From: Clostridia bacterium | Lineage (GTDB): Bacteria > Bacillota > Clostridia > Saccharofermentanales > UBA5734 | Assembly: GCA_017997315.1 (NCBI GenBank) | Contig: JAGOFF010000020.1 | Coordinates: forward strand, 1-18,080 | Direction: 5' to 3' | DNA: 18,080 bases | In this document: one piece after another, positions 1 to 8,341 of the stretch | Position numbering within the stretch: the stretch's first letter is position 1 | How the letters are laid out: each line of letters starts with the position of its first letter | Made by a program: the position numbers and the translations under genes | Notes under the pieces: generated by a model | Seen by the model: only the letters and a program-made list of their open reading frames with translations | Told to the model about the DNA's origin: nothing | Database searches by the model: none

Positions 1-1
1 C

Positions 2-634
2 AAGATCGGGACCCGTTACCGGCAGCGCCGGGAAACCGTGTGGCAGGTCGCGTCGGCGATCCATGCCGCGGTATCGGTCAAAACCGGAAACTACCTTGTC
101 TTTCTGTCATCTTTCGAGTATCTGCGTCAGGTGCATGCCGCCTTTCTGGAGTTCAGCCGGAAATCCGGCGGTCCGGAACCGGCGGTACTTGTGCAGACGT
201 CAAACATGAGTGAAACGGCCCGAAAGCGGTACCTGGACCGTTTTTCCAAGTTCGGACAACGGACGCTGGTGGCGTTTGCGGTGCTTGGAGGGGTTTTCGG
301 CGAGGGGATCGACCTGACGGGGGATCGGCTGAGCGGCGTCGTGATCGTCGGAACCGGCCTGCCGCGGTTCTGCCCGGAACGCGAGATCATGAAAGAGTAT
401 TACCAGAACACGATGGATGGCGGATTTGAATACGCATACATGTACCCGGGTTTCAACAAGGTCCAGCAGGCGGCCGGCCGGGTCATCCGAAGCGATGAGG
501 ACCGGGGATTCGTTGTACTGCTGGACGACCGGTATCTGCGCCCCGAGTATGTCGAGCTTTTCCCGGAAGAGTGGAATCCGCGGTTCATCGAAAGCGATGA
601 GGAACTGTCGGAAAAGATCGAAGAATTCGGCTGA
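2..634 (+). CDS. DinG/XPD-type ATP-dependent DNA helicase, C-terminal part (5' truncated)
   Basis: The frame is open from the left edge to a TGA at 632-634, giving the last 210 residues of a larger protein. It resembles the C-terminal helicase domain (HELICc2) of the superfamily 2 Rad3/XPD/DinG group, which unwinds DNA using ATP. Visible motifs are a motif V-like stretch GGVFGEGIDLTGD (about residues 96-108 of the fragment), a GTGLPR segment after it, and motif VI QQAAGRVIR (about 155-163) with the arginine-finger type arginine, followed by RGFVVLLDDRY. Walker A, Walker B and any Fe-S cysteines would lie outside the window. The gene is convergent with recO, with only 10 bases between the two stop codons, so it is not part of the minus-strand operon. 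The family call is firm; the exact subtype (DinG-like or a Firmicutes DEAD_2 protein) is not. Confidence 0.85.
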   Translation, partial: KIGTRYRQRRETVWQVASAIHAAVSVKTGNYLVFLSSFEYLRQVHAAFLEFSRKSGGPEPAVLVQTSNMSETARKRYLDRFSKFGQRTLVAFAVLGGVFGEGIDLTGDRLSGVVIVGTGLPRFCPEREIMKEYYQNTMDGGFEYAYMYPGFNKVQQAAGRVIRSDEDRGFVVLLDDRYLRPEYVELFPEEWNPRFIESDEELSEKIEEFG

Positions 635-644
635 TCTGCAGGGA

Positions 645-1403
645 TTAAAGTGTCGACAGGATGTCCAGACGGGTGTACCTCCTCTCCATCTGGTTGGAGA
701 CGAATCGTTCGCATACGTTCGAAAGGGAATCGAATTCCCGCCGATCAAGCCGGAAGGAAAACAGCCGGTCCAGCGGAGCGTCGCGCAGATAGCGCATGCA
801 GGCGAGCGTTCCGTCAGGCACGGGCAGCCGTTCCCCTGCCCGCGCAGTGCAGGCGCTCCGGGTGCATACCATGCCGCAGACCGACAGCCCGAACCGGGTT
901 TCCCCGGACGGCAGCGGGGCACCGCAGACCGCACATTCATCCAGGACAGGCATGAAACCGATCAGGCACATCAAGCGGAATTCGAACGCACGGACCGTCA
1001 GGAGGGGCTCCCGTTCCGGGCGGTCGAGCGAAGCGAGCGTCACCGCCATCAGGCGGAACAGGACCGGCGAATCCGCCGGATCATCGCGGGCCGCGTCAAC
1101 CATGAGTTCCGCTGCGTGGGCGGCGCAGACAAGCCGTTCGACTTCCTCCCGGATCCGCCGGAAGTCCGCAACGCGTTCCGAGGCGTCCACGGAGTACATC
1201 CCGGTCCGTGCGTTGTGGAACAGTTCGTAATCACAGAAAGACAGGGCCTGGGTGGTCGGGAGAAGCGGATTATTCTGCCGGCGCGCACCGCGGGCGGTGG
1301 CGGTAAGCAATCCGCGTTCCGCCGTCAGGATGTCGATGATCCGGTCGGCTTCCCGATAGTCTGTTTCGCGAAGGACAATGCCGCGGACTTTGACATGGTC
1401 CAA
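645..1403 (-). CDS. recO: DNA repair protein RecO
   Basis: RecO (252 aa) helps load RecA onto single-stranded DNA in the RecFOR recombination pathway. The N-terminus has the family pattern of an OB fold beginning VRGIVLRETDYREADRI (residues 6-22). A zinc-finger-like set of cysteines lies mid-protein: C157, C160, C176 and C180, with a further C185. Length is normal for the family. The only good start is TTG at 1401-1403; there is no in-frame ATG nearby, and GGGGAGG sits 7-8 bases upstream. The gene begins 3 bases after the era stop, so it is very likely translated from the same mRNA; era-recO adjacency is standard in Firmicutes. It is the last gene of the long minus-strand unit. I see no convincing terminator in the 10 bases before the convergent helicase gene. 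Confidence 0.93.
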   Translation of the reverse strand: MDHVKVRGIVLRETDYREADRIIDILTAERGLLTATARGARRQNNPLLPTTQALSFCDYELFHNARTGMYSVDASERVADFRRIREEVERLVCAAHAAELMVDAARDDPADSPVLFRLMAVTLASLDRPEREPLLTVRAFEFRLMCLIGFMPVLDECAVCGAPLPSGETRFGLSVCGMVCTRSACTARAGERLPVPDGTLACMRYLRDAPLDRLFSFRLDRREFDSLSNVCERFVSNQMERRYTRLDILSTL

Positions 1404-1406
1404 GCG

Positions 1407-2351
1407 TCAGTCCTCCCCTCCATAGCCGAGATCGGTCAGGATTCCTTTCCGGTTGCGCCAGTCTTCGCGGACCTTGACGAGCAGTTCGAGATAGACCGGA
1501 CAATCGGTCATTTCCTCAATCCGGGCACGTGCTTCCGTCCCGATCTTCTTCAGCATGGAACCGCCCTTGCCGATCAGAATCCCTTTGTGGGAATCCTTTT
1601 CACAGTACAGGACCGCGCCGATCGAAATCCGGTCGCGTTCTCCGTCCGCAGCGGGCTCGCCTTCCAGAAACTCCTCGAACCGTTCGATCAGCACCCCGAT
1701 CCCGTGCGGAACTTCCTCGTCCAGCGACCGCAATACCTGTTCCCGGATCAATTCGGCGCAAAGTACCCGCTCGGTCTGGTCCGTCAGCATGTCCCTCGGA
1801 AAAAACCGGGGTCCGGCCGGCATCGCCTTGCGCAGTTCCTGCAGCAGGATATCCACGCCGTCACCGGTGCGCGCGCTGATCGGGATGATCGCCTGGATGC
1901 CCTGCAGGGCTGCATAGTCCCGGATGATCGGAAGCAACAGCGGTTTCGCGATCTTGTCCGCCTTGTTCAGGGCGACAAACAGCGGTGTCTCCGTGGATAC
2001 GCACCGGCTCACCGTCTCTTTCTCCAAGGCGGACGGACCCGGCCGTTCCGCGTCGACCATCAGCAGGACCGCGTCCGAATCCGAAAGCGCCTTCCATGCG
2101 GATTCCTGCATCATGGTTCCGAGCCGGTTGGACGGTTTGTGCAGTCCGGGCGTATCGATGAAAACCAGTTGGGAATCATCGTCGTCCACGATGCAGCGGA
2201 TCGTATGCCGGGTAGTCTGCGGCTTTGGGGAAACAATCGCCAGGTGCATGTCCGACAAGCGGTTCAGCAGCGTCGATTTGCCGGCGTTGGGGCGGCCGAG
2301 GATGGCGACGAAACCGGAGCGGACCGTTTCCTGATTTTCAGATGGCGTCAT
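1407..2351 (-). CDS. era: GTPase Era (ribosome assembly)
   Basis: Era (314 aa) binds the 3' end of 16S rRNA and acts as a GTP-dependent checkpoint in 30S subunit maturation. The GTPase motifs are all present: G1 GRPNAGKS (19-26), G2 region PQTTRH (44-49), G3 DTPG (66-69) and G4 NKAD (129-132). The C-terminal KH RNA-binding domain carries GKGG (261-264). The reading frame stays open 71 codons upstream, but the start is placed at the ATG at 2349-2351: it has AAGGAG just upstream and puts the G1 motif at the usual distance from the N-terminus. It overlaps the end of ybeY by 14 bases, suggesting coupled translation with another rRNA-processing factor. The dgkA and cdd genes often found between ybeY and era in Bacillus are absent. 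Confidence 0.97.
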   Translation of the reverse strand: MTPSENQETVRSGFVAILGRPNAGKSTLLNRLSDMHLAIVSPKPQTTRHTIRCIVDDDDSQLVFIDTPGLHKPSNRLGTMMQESAWKALSDSDAVLLMVDAERPGPSALEKETVSRCVSTETPLFVALNKADKIAKPLLLPIIRDYAALQGIQAIIPISARTGDGVDILLQELRKAMPAGPRFFPRDMLTDQTERVLCAELIREQVLRSLDEEVPHGIGVLIERFEEFLEGEPAADGERDRISIGAVLYCEKDSHKGILIGKGGSMLKKIGTEARARIEEMTDCPVYLELLVKVREDWRNRKGILTDLGYGGED

Positions 2352-2895
2352 GGGATTCTCCTTCCGCCTCCAGGCGGCATCGATAATATCCAAGCTGCTG
2401 CAGGATGCTTTCCTGCAGCGCGAACATCCTGCTTTCCCCCGACGGGTCTTCATGGTCGTATCCCAGCAGATGCAGCATACCGTGCGCCACCAGAAACGCG
2501 AATTCCCTCTGGAACGAGTGACCGTATGCCTTTGCCTGCGCTTCCGCGCGGACCGGGCAGACAAGGATGTCTCCGAGCCAGACCACCGATCGGCCCGGCA
2601 GGCTGCGGTCGACGTCTTCCGGCCCCGGATATCCGGCCATCCGGCCTTCCGTCATCTCCATCATGGGAAACGACAGGACATCGGTGACACGGTCCACGCC
2701 GCGGGCATCCCGGTTTACGGCGCGCATGCGGGTCGTGCCGACCAGATGGATGCCGATCCCGGGTTCGAGAGCTTTTTTCGTCCAGCGGAAGATGGCGGCG
2801 GATCCGGCCAGAGCCGCCGCCGCCACGCGTTCCGCGATGACCTGGAGGGATTCAGCGGGATACTTTCGCTGTTGGTTTTCGAATAGTACGTTCAT
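2338..2895 (-). CDS. ybeY: Endoribonuclease YbeY (16S rRNA maturation)
   Basis: YbeY is a zinc-dependent single-strand endoribonuclease involved in 16S rRNA 3'-end processing and ribosome quality control. The protein is 185 aa, slightly longer than the usual 150-170. It shows the signature HGMLHLLGYDH, whose H138, H142 and H148 form the metal site, and the preceding TDVLSFP motif. The ATG at 2893-2895 gives the family-like N-terminus (MNVLFENQQ); its ribosome-binding site is weak, with only an AAGGG about 13 bases upstream. The start lies 44 bases inside the end of pgpH, so re-initiation by ribosomes finishing pgpH may replace a strong site. The end overlaps era by 14 bases. The C-terminal tail after the catalytic motif is charged and not diagnostic. 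Confidence 0.95.
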   Translation of the reverse strand: MNVLFENQQRKYPAESLQVIAERVAAAALAGSAAIFRWTKKALEPGIGIHLVGTTRMRAVNRDARGVDRVTDVLSFPMMEMTEGRMAGYPGPEDVDRSLPGRSVVWLGDILVCPVRAEAQAKAYGHSFQREFAFLVAHGMLHLLGYDHEDPSGESRMFALQESILQQLGYYRCRLEAEGESHDAI

Positions 2896-4960
2896 CGGGA
2901 TATTTTACCCTTTCATGGAAATGTCCGGCATAAACCTGGAGGAATGACTTGATGATGGTTTCGACGTCCTGGAATGAGAGGCCTGAAGAGATCAGCTGGT
3001 CCTGGTCGTTCTTGTCTTTGACAATTCGGCGGATCAATGTTTCCGCACCGCGCAGTTCGACCGTCTCGGTCGACTTGACGGCTGCCTCCACGGAATCGGC
3101 CAGCATGACAAGCGCGGACTCCCGGGTGGTCGGAACCGGGCATCGATATCGGAAATCCGCAGCCGAAGGTTCGGGGTATCCCGCATCCGCGCATTCCTTG
3201 CGCGCCTTGTGGTAGAAATAGGTTTGGACAGTCGATCCGTGGTGTTCGTGGATGATCTTCAGAATTTCAGGCGGGAGACGGTATCTCCGCCCGATCCGCA
3301 CGCCGTTCTCCGGATGCGCCGTGATGATCGCGGAGCTCTGCACGGCCGGCAGCTGGTCATGCGGATTCCCCCCCTGCTGGTTTTCCGTGAACATGTGGGG
3401 GTTGTCCAGTTTGCCGATGTCGTGGTAATAGGCGCCGACCCTCGCCAGCAGGGCGTTCGCACCGATGGCTTCGGCTGCGGTTTCCGCCAGGTTGGCGACC
3501 ATCATGCTGTGTTGGCTGGTACCCGGCGCTTCGACAAACAATCTCCGCAGCAGCACGCTGCCGGTCTGCGAAAGCTCGATCAGCCGCATCGGCGAGATGG
3601 TGTTCAGAAGCATCTCGAAGACCGGCAGGAGACCGATCGCGGCGATGACCGACAACGCGCCGGAAAGCGTGGAGAAGGTGATGTCTGTAACGATCGCATC
3701 CCAGCCCACACGGAAGATGACCCCGTATCCGACAACGGAAAACAGGCAGGCCAGCACGGTCGATATGATGATGTACGCGTAGTTGTCACGGCGTGCGATG
3801 CCTCGTGCGAACAAGGCGGCGACAAAGCACCCGGTCAAGGACGCCAGAATGGTCCGGACATCGTATCCGGTCATCGGGAGGATCGCGAAGGTCAGCAGGG
3901 TGGACATCACGATGGACATCCGCAGACCGAAATACACGCACAGGACCACTGCGGCGAAGTAGGTCGGAGGCGCCAGCGGGGAAAGCCGGGTCACATATAC
4001 GGAAACAAGGAAAGGCACCGCGACCGCCAGGAAAAAGGTCAGCCGGTTGCTGACGGGCGCCATCTGTTCCCGTGCGTAGTTCCGGATGTAGACATAACCG
4101 ACGGCTACCACGGCCAGCAGCTGGAGAAGCACACCAAGGAACAAGGGGAAGTCGATCCCTCCGTCCCGCAACAGGCCGAGATCAGACAGTTGCCGGTACA
4201 CTTCCGCAGTCACCGGCTCCCCCTTGCGGATGACATAGGTTCCGCGCTCGATGAGGATCGGATTGTCGATTGCAGCCTGCCGGGCGGCTTCCCGTGCATT
4301 TTCGGTGGCGGTCTGGTCAAGGACCGCGTTCGGCTGGAGGCACAAGGACAACAACACCCCGGCGAGATCAAGGTCTTCCTTGAAATAGGTGGCGCGATTG
4401 ACGAGTTCACCGGTGCGCGTGGCGATTTCCGCATCCAGCCGGACCCGATCGGTCATGAGCGTCGTGATCAAACCGGCGATCGCCGTCGCGTTGTTGCGGA
4501 TCGAGAGAAAGGAATCATCCGTAACGGATACAAGCCGTAGTGCGGCGGCTGCATCCAGGGATGCACCGATCCGTTGCCCGACCTGCTGCACGAGACTGCC
4601 GGCGAGTGCGGCGGCGGGTGTCGGCAGTCCGGTTTGGGGATCCACGTCCCCGATGGAGGAGCGGACCTCGGCGACAGCCGCCATCACCGCTTCGAGATCC
4701 GTGAGGGAGTCCCTGGAGATGGATTCCGAACGGACCCACACATCCTCCACAGCCGCAAGCGCATTGCCGGCAGCTTCCTCCGTGGCCGTCTGGTTTACGA
4801 TGGTACGCTGTGCGACGATATCGTAACGGCTTGCCTCCCCGATGGAAAAGTCGTAATGGATCGGTTGCGCGCGCAGGTACATCGCCGCGGAGGCGCCCAA
4901 CGTCAGCAGGATCAGGAGAAGCACGGATGCGGCTTTCGGCAGTCTGGCGGGCAGTCGCAC
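2852..4960 (-). CDS. pgpH: Membrane HD-domain phosphodiesterase PgpH/YqfF (c-di-AMP hydrolase)
   Basis: This is a 7TMR-HDED family protein of about 702 aa. Family members such as Listeria PgpH hydrolyse cyclic di-AMP, tuning potassium and osmotic homeostasis. Order of parts: one N-terminal membrane helix, an extracellular region of about 230 residues, a cluster of about seven hydrophobic segments, then a cytoplasmic HD domain. The HD domain shows HSMMVANLAETA, then YYHDIGKL with the HD pair, ITAHPENG, and IHEHHGS, all expected metal ligands. Start: an in-frame TTG at 4964-4966 overlaps the phoH stop, but the GGAGG there ends only 2 bases before it. The GTG at 4958-4960 has the same GGAGG 8 bases upstream, so I prefer GTG. 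The 3' end runs 44 bases into ybeY. The phoH-pgpH-ybeY order is conserved in Firmicutes. Confidence 0.94.
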   Translation of the reverse strand: MRLPARLPKAASVLLLILLTLGASAAMYLRAQPIHYDFSIGEASRYDIVAQRTIVNQTATEEAAGNALAAVEDVWVRSESISRDSLTDLEAVMAAVAEVRSSIGDVDPQTGLPTPAAALAGSLVQQVGQRIGASLDAAAALRLVSVTDDSFLSIRNNATAIAGLITTLMTDRVRLDAEIATRTGELVNRATYFKEDLDLAGVLLSLCLQPNAVLDQTATENAREAARQAAIDNPILIERGTYVIRKGEPVTAEVYRQLSDLGLLRDGGIDFPLFLGVLLQLLAVVAVGYVYIRNYAREQMAPVSNRLTFFLAVAVPFLVSVYVTRLSPLAPPTYFAAVVLCVYFGLRMSIVMSTLLTFAILPMTGYDVRTILASLTGCFVAALFARGIARRDNYAYIIISTVLACLFSVVGYGVIFRVGWDAIVTDITFSTLSGALSVIAAIGLLPVFEMLLNTISPMRLIELSQTGSVLLRRLFVEAPGTSQHSMMVANLAETAAEAIGANALLARVGAYYHDIGKLDNPHMFTENQQGGNPHDQLPAVQSSAIITAHPENGVRIGRRYRLPPEILKIIHEHHGSTVQTYFYHKARKECADAGYPEPSAADFRYRCPVPTTRESALVMLADSVEAAVKSTETVELRGAETLIRRIVKDKNDQDQLISSGLSFQDVETIIKSFLQVYAGHFHERVKYPDERTIRKPTAKVSR

Positions 4961-4962
4961 GT

Positions 4963-5922
4963 TCAACCCCTCCCGTTCGGATCGCGCTCATACGCGTGGA
5001 TGATGCGCTGCACGAGTCCGTTGCGGACGACGTCGCGCCGCGTGAGCTCGACGAACGCAAGTCCTTCGACGCCCCGCAGGATCTTCCGGACTTCGCGCAG
5101 CCCCGACCGTTTGTCCCGCGGAAGGTCCACCTGGGTGATGTCGCCGGTGACGACCGCCTTGGACTGGAAACCGATCCGGGTCAGGAACATCTTCATCTGT
5201 TCGGATGTCGTGTTCTGGGCCTCGTCCAGAATGATGAAAGAATCGTCGAGCGTACGTCCGCGCATATACGCGAGCGGCGAAACCTCAATCAAACCTTTGT
5301 CCATGTTCTTCAGGTAGTTCTCAGGCCCCATGAGTTCGTGCAGCGCGTCATAGAGCGGGCGCATATACGGATCCACCTTGTTCTGCAGGTCGCCCGGGAG
5401 GAATCCGAGCTTCTCCCCCGCCTCGACCGCCGGCCTCGTCAGGATGATCCGCGAAACCTGCCGGCTTCGGAATGCGCTGACCGCCATGGCGACCGCAAGA
5501 AAGGTCTTGCCCGTACCGGCAGGTCCGATCGCAAACGTGATGTCATGGGTCTGCATGGCCTTGATGTACTCTTTCTGTCCGACGGTCTTGCTGACAATGG
5601 GCCGTCCTTTAGCCGTGACGCATACGCAGTCCGGTGAGTATCCCTCGACATTCTGCATGCTCCCTTCCTTCGCCGCCTCGGCAAGATAGGTGGCGAGCTG
5701 GAGGGTGACCAGGCTTCCAGCCTCATGAACGTCGATCAGACGGGTCAGCACGGCTTCGGCCTTGTCCGCATCGGCTGGATCCCCTTCGATATGGAGTCCG
5801 TCGTTCTTGAGCTCGATCGTGACGTCGAGAATCCTCTCGATCGCCTCCACGTTGGCGTTGAGGCCGCCGAAGAGTTCAGCGACATCCCACCCGTGGTCCA
5901 CTGCCATCATGCGTACGCTCAT
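4963..5922 (-). CDS. phoH: PhoH-like ATPase
   Basis: PhoH-family cytoplasmic ATPase (319 aa, normal length), thought to act in RNA metabolism; the family is often found beside ybeY, as here. The N-terminal part (about 1-110) is the KH-like/PhoH-specific region. The ATPase core shows Walker A GPAGTGKT (133-140), the LTRPAVEAGEKLGFLPGD segment (about 161-178) and Walker B with ILDEAQN (231-237), followed by a sensor-like TGD later in the protein. The ATG at 5920-5922 is supported by GGGAGG about 6 bases upstream. A 39-base gap separates it from the upstream DUF881 gene, the largest gap in the operon, but I see no clear promoter there. Only 2 bases separate its stop from the preferred pgpH start. 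The precise substrate is unknown even for well-studied members. Confidence 0.95.
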   Translation of the reverse strand: MSVRMMAVDHGWDVAELFGGLNANVEAIERILDVTIELKNDGLHIEGDPADADKAEAVLTRLIDVHEAGSLVTLQLATYLAEAAKEGSMQNVEGYSPDCVCVTAKGRPIVSKTVGQKEYIKAMQTHDITFAIGPAGTGKTFLAVAMAVSAFRSRQVSRIILTRPAVEAGEKLGFLPGDLQNKVDPYMRPLYDALHELMGPENYLKNMDKGLIEVSPLAYMRGRTLDDSFIILDEAQNTTSEQMKMFLTRIGFQSKAVVTGDITQVDLPRDKRSGLREVRKILRGVEGLAFVELTRRDVVRNGLVQRIIHAYERDPNGRG

Positions 5923-5961
5923 GCCGTTCCTCCCGGATTCTTCAATAGATCGGATCCGCAG

Positions 5962-6678
5962 TCAACCCGCCTGCTCCAGCAGATCCAGGCGGTATGCGGG
6001 GCTGTCCGGAGCAAGCCGGACGATCTTGACCGTTTCCAGCGCGATGAACACCGTGTCGATCTGGTACAGGTTCCGCAGCTGGTTGAACGTCGAATTCAAC
6101 ATGCTGATCGCGGTTTCCAAAGCAGCGGGATCCATGATGACCTTGATGTCGAACTGCCCGGACCGCAGAAAACGTTGTCCGTTGATGGTCACATAGTAGC
6201 TGCCGGAGTCGATGATTTCCGAAGTCGACACCAGCCGCTGCTCATTGACCGAGATCGCCTGGGCGCCCGACGCCCGCAGCGCATTCACCAGGACGCGGAG
6301 TTTCATGTCGTCTACAGCGGCATTCTTGGCAGGCATCAGGGTGATGGTTCCGCCCGGACCCGACACGTCGGTCAATCCCGCAAACACTTCCGCACGGTCG
6401 CGTTCCGCGATGATCTGCTGCAGCCTGGCCTCTTCGTTGGCCGACTGGCTGTCCATCAGGCGCTGAGCGGCCTGAAGCTGGTCGATCTTGTCCACCAGTT
6501 CCCCGTTTTTCTGCATGAGTTCCATGAGTTCCTGGGACAGTTCCTCCACACGGCGGTTCTCCGCGAGCGCGACATTGGCGCTGGTGTTGATGCTTTTCAG
6601 CTGCAGCGCGATGATGATGCCGAGCAGCAGACATACGAGGGAAAACGTGACCGACCGCGTTACATTCCGGTTTTTCAT
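5962..6678 (-). CDS. DUF881 family membrane-anchored coiled-coil protein (second of tandem pair)
   Basis: A 238-aa protein with one N-terminal membrane helix (about residues 9-27), a predicted coiled coil (about 38-90) and a C-terminal globular domain of the DUF881 type. The globular part contains the family-like stretches GPGGTITL, LVNALRASGAQAISVNEQR and YYVTINGQRF. DUF881 proteins (YlxW/YlxX group) are common in Firmicutes and Actinobacteria, usually near cell-division or envelope genes; their function is not established. The topology predicts a short cytoplasmic start and an extracytoplasmic main domain. The start ATG at 6676-6678 overlaps the TGA of the preceding DUF881 gene as ATGA, with GGAGG 10 bases upstream, so the two are translationally coupled. 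The two proteins share the same architecture and probably arose by duplication; they may form a hetero-oligomer (inference). Confidence 0.88.
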   Translation of the reverse strand: MKNRNVTRSVTFSLVCLLLGIIIALQLKSINTSANVALAENRRVEELSQELMELMQKNGELVDKIDQLQAAQRLMDSQSANEEARLQQIIAERDRAEVFAGLTDVSGPGGTITLMPAKNAAVDDMKLRVLVNALRASGAQAISVNEQRLVSTSEIIDSGSYYVTINGQRFLRSGQFDIKVIMDPAALETAISMLNSTFNQLRNLYQIDTVFIALETVKIVRLAPDSPAYRLDLLEQAG

Positions 6679-7436
6679 GAATCCACCACCTCCAGCAGAT
6701 CGATCTGCTGCTCGATGAACTGTGTATCGCGATATGCCGGTACCGTGACCGACTCAAGTACGTCGATCTCGATGCGCACTCCGTCCGCCATGCGTCCCAG
6801 CAGGTAGGAGTCGCCCTTCAGGTATGCGGCCATGGTGCCGGCATCGCCGACGGCCGTGATCACATACGGCACCGGGCAATACTTGCGGTTGATCAGGATG
6901 GTCGGACCGTTGCAGGTCAATTTGCTCGTTCCGACGATCCGCTCGTCGTTGACCGCGACTGCTTTCGCTCCGAAGGCCCGGAGTGTGTCGACCACATACT
7001 GCACGTCGGAGTCATGGATGATCGTCGTGCTGTTGGCGGTGTCGATCACCGATGCATCGTGGAGGGTGATCCGGATTCCCTGTCCCGTCACCGCCGTCAA
7101 CCCGGCCAGTGCGCGGGCGGTATCCCAGGACCGCTGCAGCTCTTCGTTCCCGCTCTTTTCGAGGATCGAGTCGTACGAGCCGTACAATCGGGCCGTCAGA
7201 TCTTCGATCCGGCTCTCCAGATTGTCCGCCCGCAACTGCTCCTGCGCGAGCATCTCCGCATAGTAGTCATAATCGGTGCGGGCCTCCGCCCTCTCGCGGT
7301 TCGACTGGCGGATCTCAAGAGTCAGCCGTGACGCAAACAGGCCGAGCAGAAGCAGAAGGGCGGCAACCAGCAGACGGTTCTGGAGGGTGTTTCCCTTCGC
7401 TTGCCCGTTCGGGTTCGGCGAATCGGCGTGTTTCAT
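6675..7436 (-). CDS. DUF881 family membrane-anchored coiled-coil protein (first of tandem pair)
   Basis: A 253-aa protein built like its downstream neighbour: a short polar N-terminus, one membrane helix (about 21-40), a coiled coil (about 42-88) and a C-terminal DUF881-like domain with GQGIRITL, VVDTLRAFGAKAVAVNDERIVG and a C-terminal region ending in acidic residues. The frame is open 76 codons further upstream inside rluD, but the ATG at 7434-7436 has GGAG about 8 bases before it and overlaps the rluD TGA as ATGA, the usual coupled arrangement. It overlaps the second DUF881 gene by the same ATGA. A structural or envelope role is plausible from topology, but no activity can be read from the sequence. 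Sequence identity between the two copies appears modest, which suggests an old duplication. Confidence 0.87.
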   Translation of the reverse strand: MKHADSPNPNGQAKGNTLQNRLLVAALLLLLGLFASRLTLEIRQSNRERAEARTDYDYYAEMLAQEQLRADNLESRIEDLTARLYGSYDSILEKSGNEELQRSWDTARALAGLTAVTGQGIRITLHDASVIDTANSTTIIHDSDVQYVVDTLRAFGAKAVAVNDERIVGTSKLTCNGPTILINRKYCPVPYVITAVGDAGTMAAYLKGDSYLLGRMADGVRIEIDVLESVTVPAYRDTQFIEQQIDLLEVVDS

Positions 7437-8332
7437 GTCATGTTCTCCAGCAGCGACCGCAGGTGAGCGGGCAGTTCGGCTTCGAGCCGCATCCGGACTC
7501 CGGTCGCCGGATGATCGAATTCGAGTACAGCTGCATGCAGCGCCTGTCCTGCCAGACCGTAGTCCTTGCGTCCGGGTGCATATACCGGATCCCCGACCAC
7601 GGGGTGGCCGAGAGATGCCAGATGGACGCGGATCTGGTGAGTCCTTCCGGTTTCGAGCCGGCACTCGATCCAGGAGGCGGCACGAAAAGCGAGCAGTACC
7701 CGATAATGCGTGGTGGCTTCTCTACCGGATTGGACGACGGCCATCTTCTTCCGGTTCCGGGGATCCCTTCCGATCGGCGCCGAGATGGTTCCCTCCCCGG
7801 CCGGCATCGTCCCGTATACCATGGCCAGATAGGTACGGGTGATCTCGTGCCGGCGGATCCGCGCGGCGACCTTCTCATGCACACGATTGTCCTTTACAAC
7901 CAGAAGCAGTCCGGATGTGTCCTTGTCGATCCGGTGGACGATGCCGGGACGGAGAATCCCGTTGAGATCCGACAGCTGGTTCCCGCAGTACGCCAGCAAG
8001 GCATTGACCAGCGTCCCTTCCTGGTGCCCCGGAGCGGGGTGGACCACCATGCCCTGAGGTTTATCGACCACCAGGATCCATTCGTCCTCGTACACGATAT
8101 GAAGGGGGATCGACTGCGGGACGGCCCGGTCGGGGCGTGGATCCGGCAGATCCACCACCACTTCCAGTCCCGGCTCCACACGATAGGATGGTTTGGCGGG
8201 CGTGCCGTTGATGCGGACCCGTCCGTCATCGATCAACCGGCGCACATAGCTTCTGGAGATGTTGTCCAGCACGGAGGGCAGATAAGCGTCCAGTCGGATT
8301 CCGCTGGCATCGGTTCGGATGGTTTTGATCAA
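7433..8332 (-). CDS. rluD: RluA/RluD-family 23S rRNA pseudouridine synthase
   Basis: A 299-aa RluA-superfamily enzyme that isomerises uridine to pseudouridine in RNA, most likely 23S rRNA. An N-terminal S4 RNA-binding domain (about 12-60, including SRSYVRRLIDDGRVRING) is followed by the catalytic domain with HRIDKDTSG (133-141), D136 being the expected nucleophile, and later GRTHQIRVHLASLGHPVVGD. The start is TTG at 8330-8332; codon 2 is ATC and there is no in-frame ATG or GTG close by, while a GAGG lies about 8 bases upstream. It follows lspA by 9 bases. The lspA-rluD pairing is common in many bacteria, which supports the RluD-type naming, although the exact modified position cannot be read from the sequence. 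A second, divergent family member lies at 17053-17964. Confidence 0.93.
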   Translation of the reverse strand: MIKTIRTDASGIRLDAYLPSVLDNISRSYVRRLIDDGRVRINGTPAKPSYRVEPGLEVVVDLPDPRPDRAVPQSIPLHIVYEDEWILVVDKPQGMVVHPAPGHQEGTLVNALLAYCGNQLSDLNGILRPGIVHRIDKDTSGLLLVVKDNRVHEKVAARIRRHEITRTYLAMVYGTMPAGEGTISAPIGRDPRNRKKMAVVQSGREATTHYRVLLAFRAASWIECRLETGRTHQIRVHLASLGHPVVGDPVYAPGRKDYGLAGQALHAAVLEFDHPATGVRMRLEAELPAHLRSLLENMT

Positions 8333-8341
8333 TGTCCGTCC

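Noticed and set aside
2352..2564. 71-codon upstream extension of era inside ybeY
   Set aside because: It is the out-of-frame reading of ybeY; the ATG at 2351 has AAGGAG and matches the family N-terminus.
417..2687. Plus-strand open frame of 756 codons opposite recO, era and ybeY
   Set aside because: It runs antisense to three well-recognised genes, its translation is rich in Arg/Pro/Gly with no family resemblance, and it has no ribosome-binding site. GC-rich third positions on the real strand explain the lack of stops.
3209..4540. Plus-strand open frame of 443 codons opposite pgpH
   Set aside because: Shadow of pgpH, low-complexity and highly charged, with no recognisable domain.
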